Source of the DNA: an uncultured Pseudomonadota bacterium
GTDB taxonomy: Bacteria > Pseudomonadota > Alphaproteobacteria > Rs-D84
Direction: 5' to 3'
NCBI GenBank assembly: GCA_947165335.1
Contig: CAMVAB010000058.1
Coordinates: 1-5,228 of the forward strand
DNA length: 5,228 nt
The number at the start of each line of letters is the position of its first letter. Position 1 is the first letter of the stretch. Below are positions 5,227-5,228 of this stretch, piece by piece. The notes beneath the pieces were generated by a model. The model was not told where the DNA came from. It did no database searches and saw only the letters and a list, made by a program, of their open reading frames with translations. A program made the translations under genes and the position numbers.

Positions 5227-5228
5227 GA

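Noticed and set aside
5150..5228. tRNA-Pro as an integration site for a mobile element
   Set aside because: The tRNA is intact and the window ends two bases after it, so there is no integrase and no second copy of the 3' end to support this.

Overview
The window looks like a piece of an A+T-rich alphaproteobacterial chromosome. Three things point there: the rpsF-rpsR-rplI order with no priB between, the long Glu/Ala-rich tail on L9, and a MotA-like/OmpA-like gene pair of a kind I associate with Alphaproteobacteria. Low GC and Lys/Asn-rich proteins suggest a reduced or host-associated lineage, possibly an uncultured gut alphaproteobacterium. That placement is inference from sequence style, not from a search.

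Layout. Positions 1-423 (+) hold the 3' end of an unrecognised Lys-rich protein with a Gly-rich hydrophobic segment. A strong bidirectional terminator (424-449) and a G+C-rich palindromic repeat (481-516) separate it from the convergent ribosomal protein operon on the minus strand: rpsF (S6, 1378-1719), rpsR (S18, 1151-1378, start overlapping the rpsF stop) and rplI (L9, 522-1118). The divergent spacer 1720-1902 carries an rpsF promoter and a leader hairpin on the minus strand, and a TTGACA-type promoter on the plus strand.

Positions 1903-3048 and 3076-4158 (+) form a two-gene operon. The first gene is a MotA/TolQ/ExbB-type proton channel with an extra cytoplasmic C-terminal domain of about 145 residues. 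The second is its MotB-like partner: one membrane helix with the critical Asp, a long periplasmic coiled coil, and an OmpA peptidoglycan-binding domain. Together they should form an ion-driven stator-like complex linking the inner membrane to the cell wall. No flagellar, Tol or Zorya genes lie beside them.

A bidirectional terminator (4161-4180) follows. A convergent minus-strand PHP-family phosphoesterase of the histidinol-phosphatase type (4181-5008) comes next, with a strong consensus promoter at 5034-5062. Divergent from it, a complete tRNA-Pro(UGG) with encoded CCA ends the window (5150-5226).

Most of the window is ordinary chromosomal core. The points most worth a second look are the C-terminal domain of the MotA-like protein, the rpsF leader hairpin whose G-U pairs work only on the sense strand, and the near-identical TTGCAT/16-nt-spacer promoters of rpsF and tRNA-Pro. 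I see no clear evidence of a new defence or mobile system.
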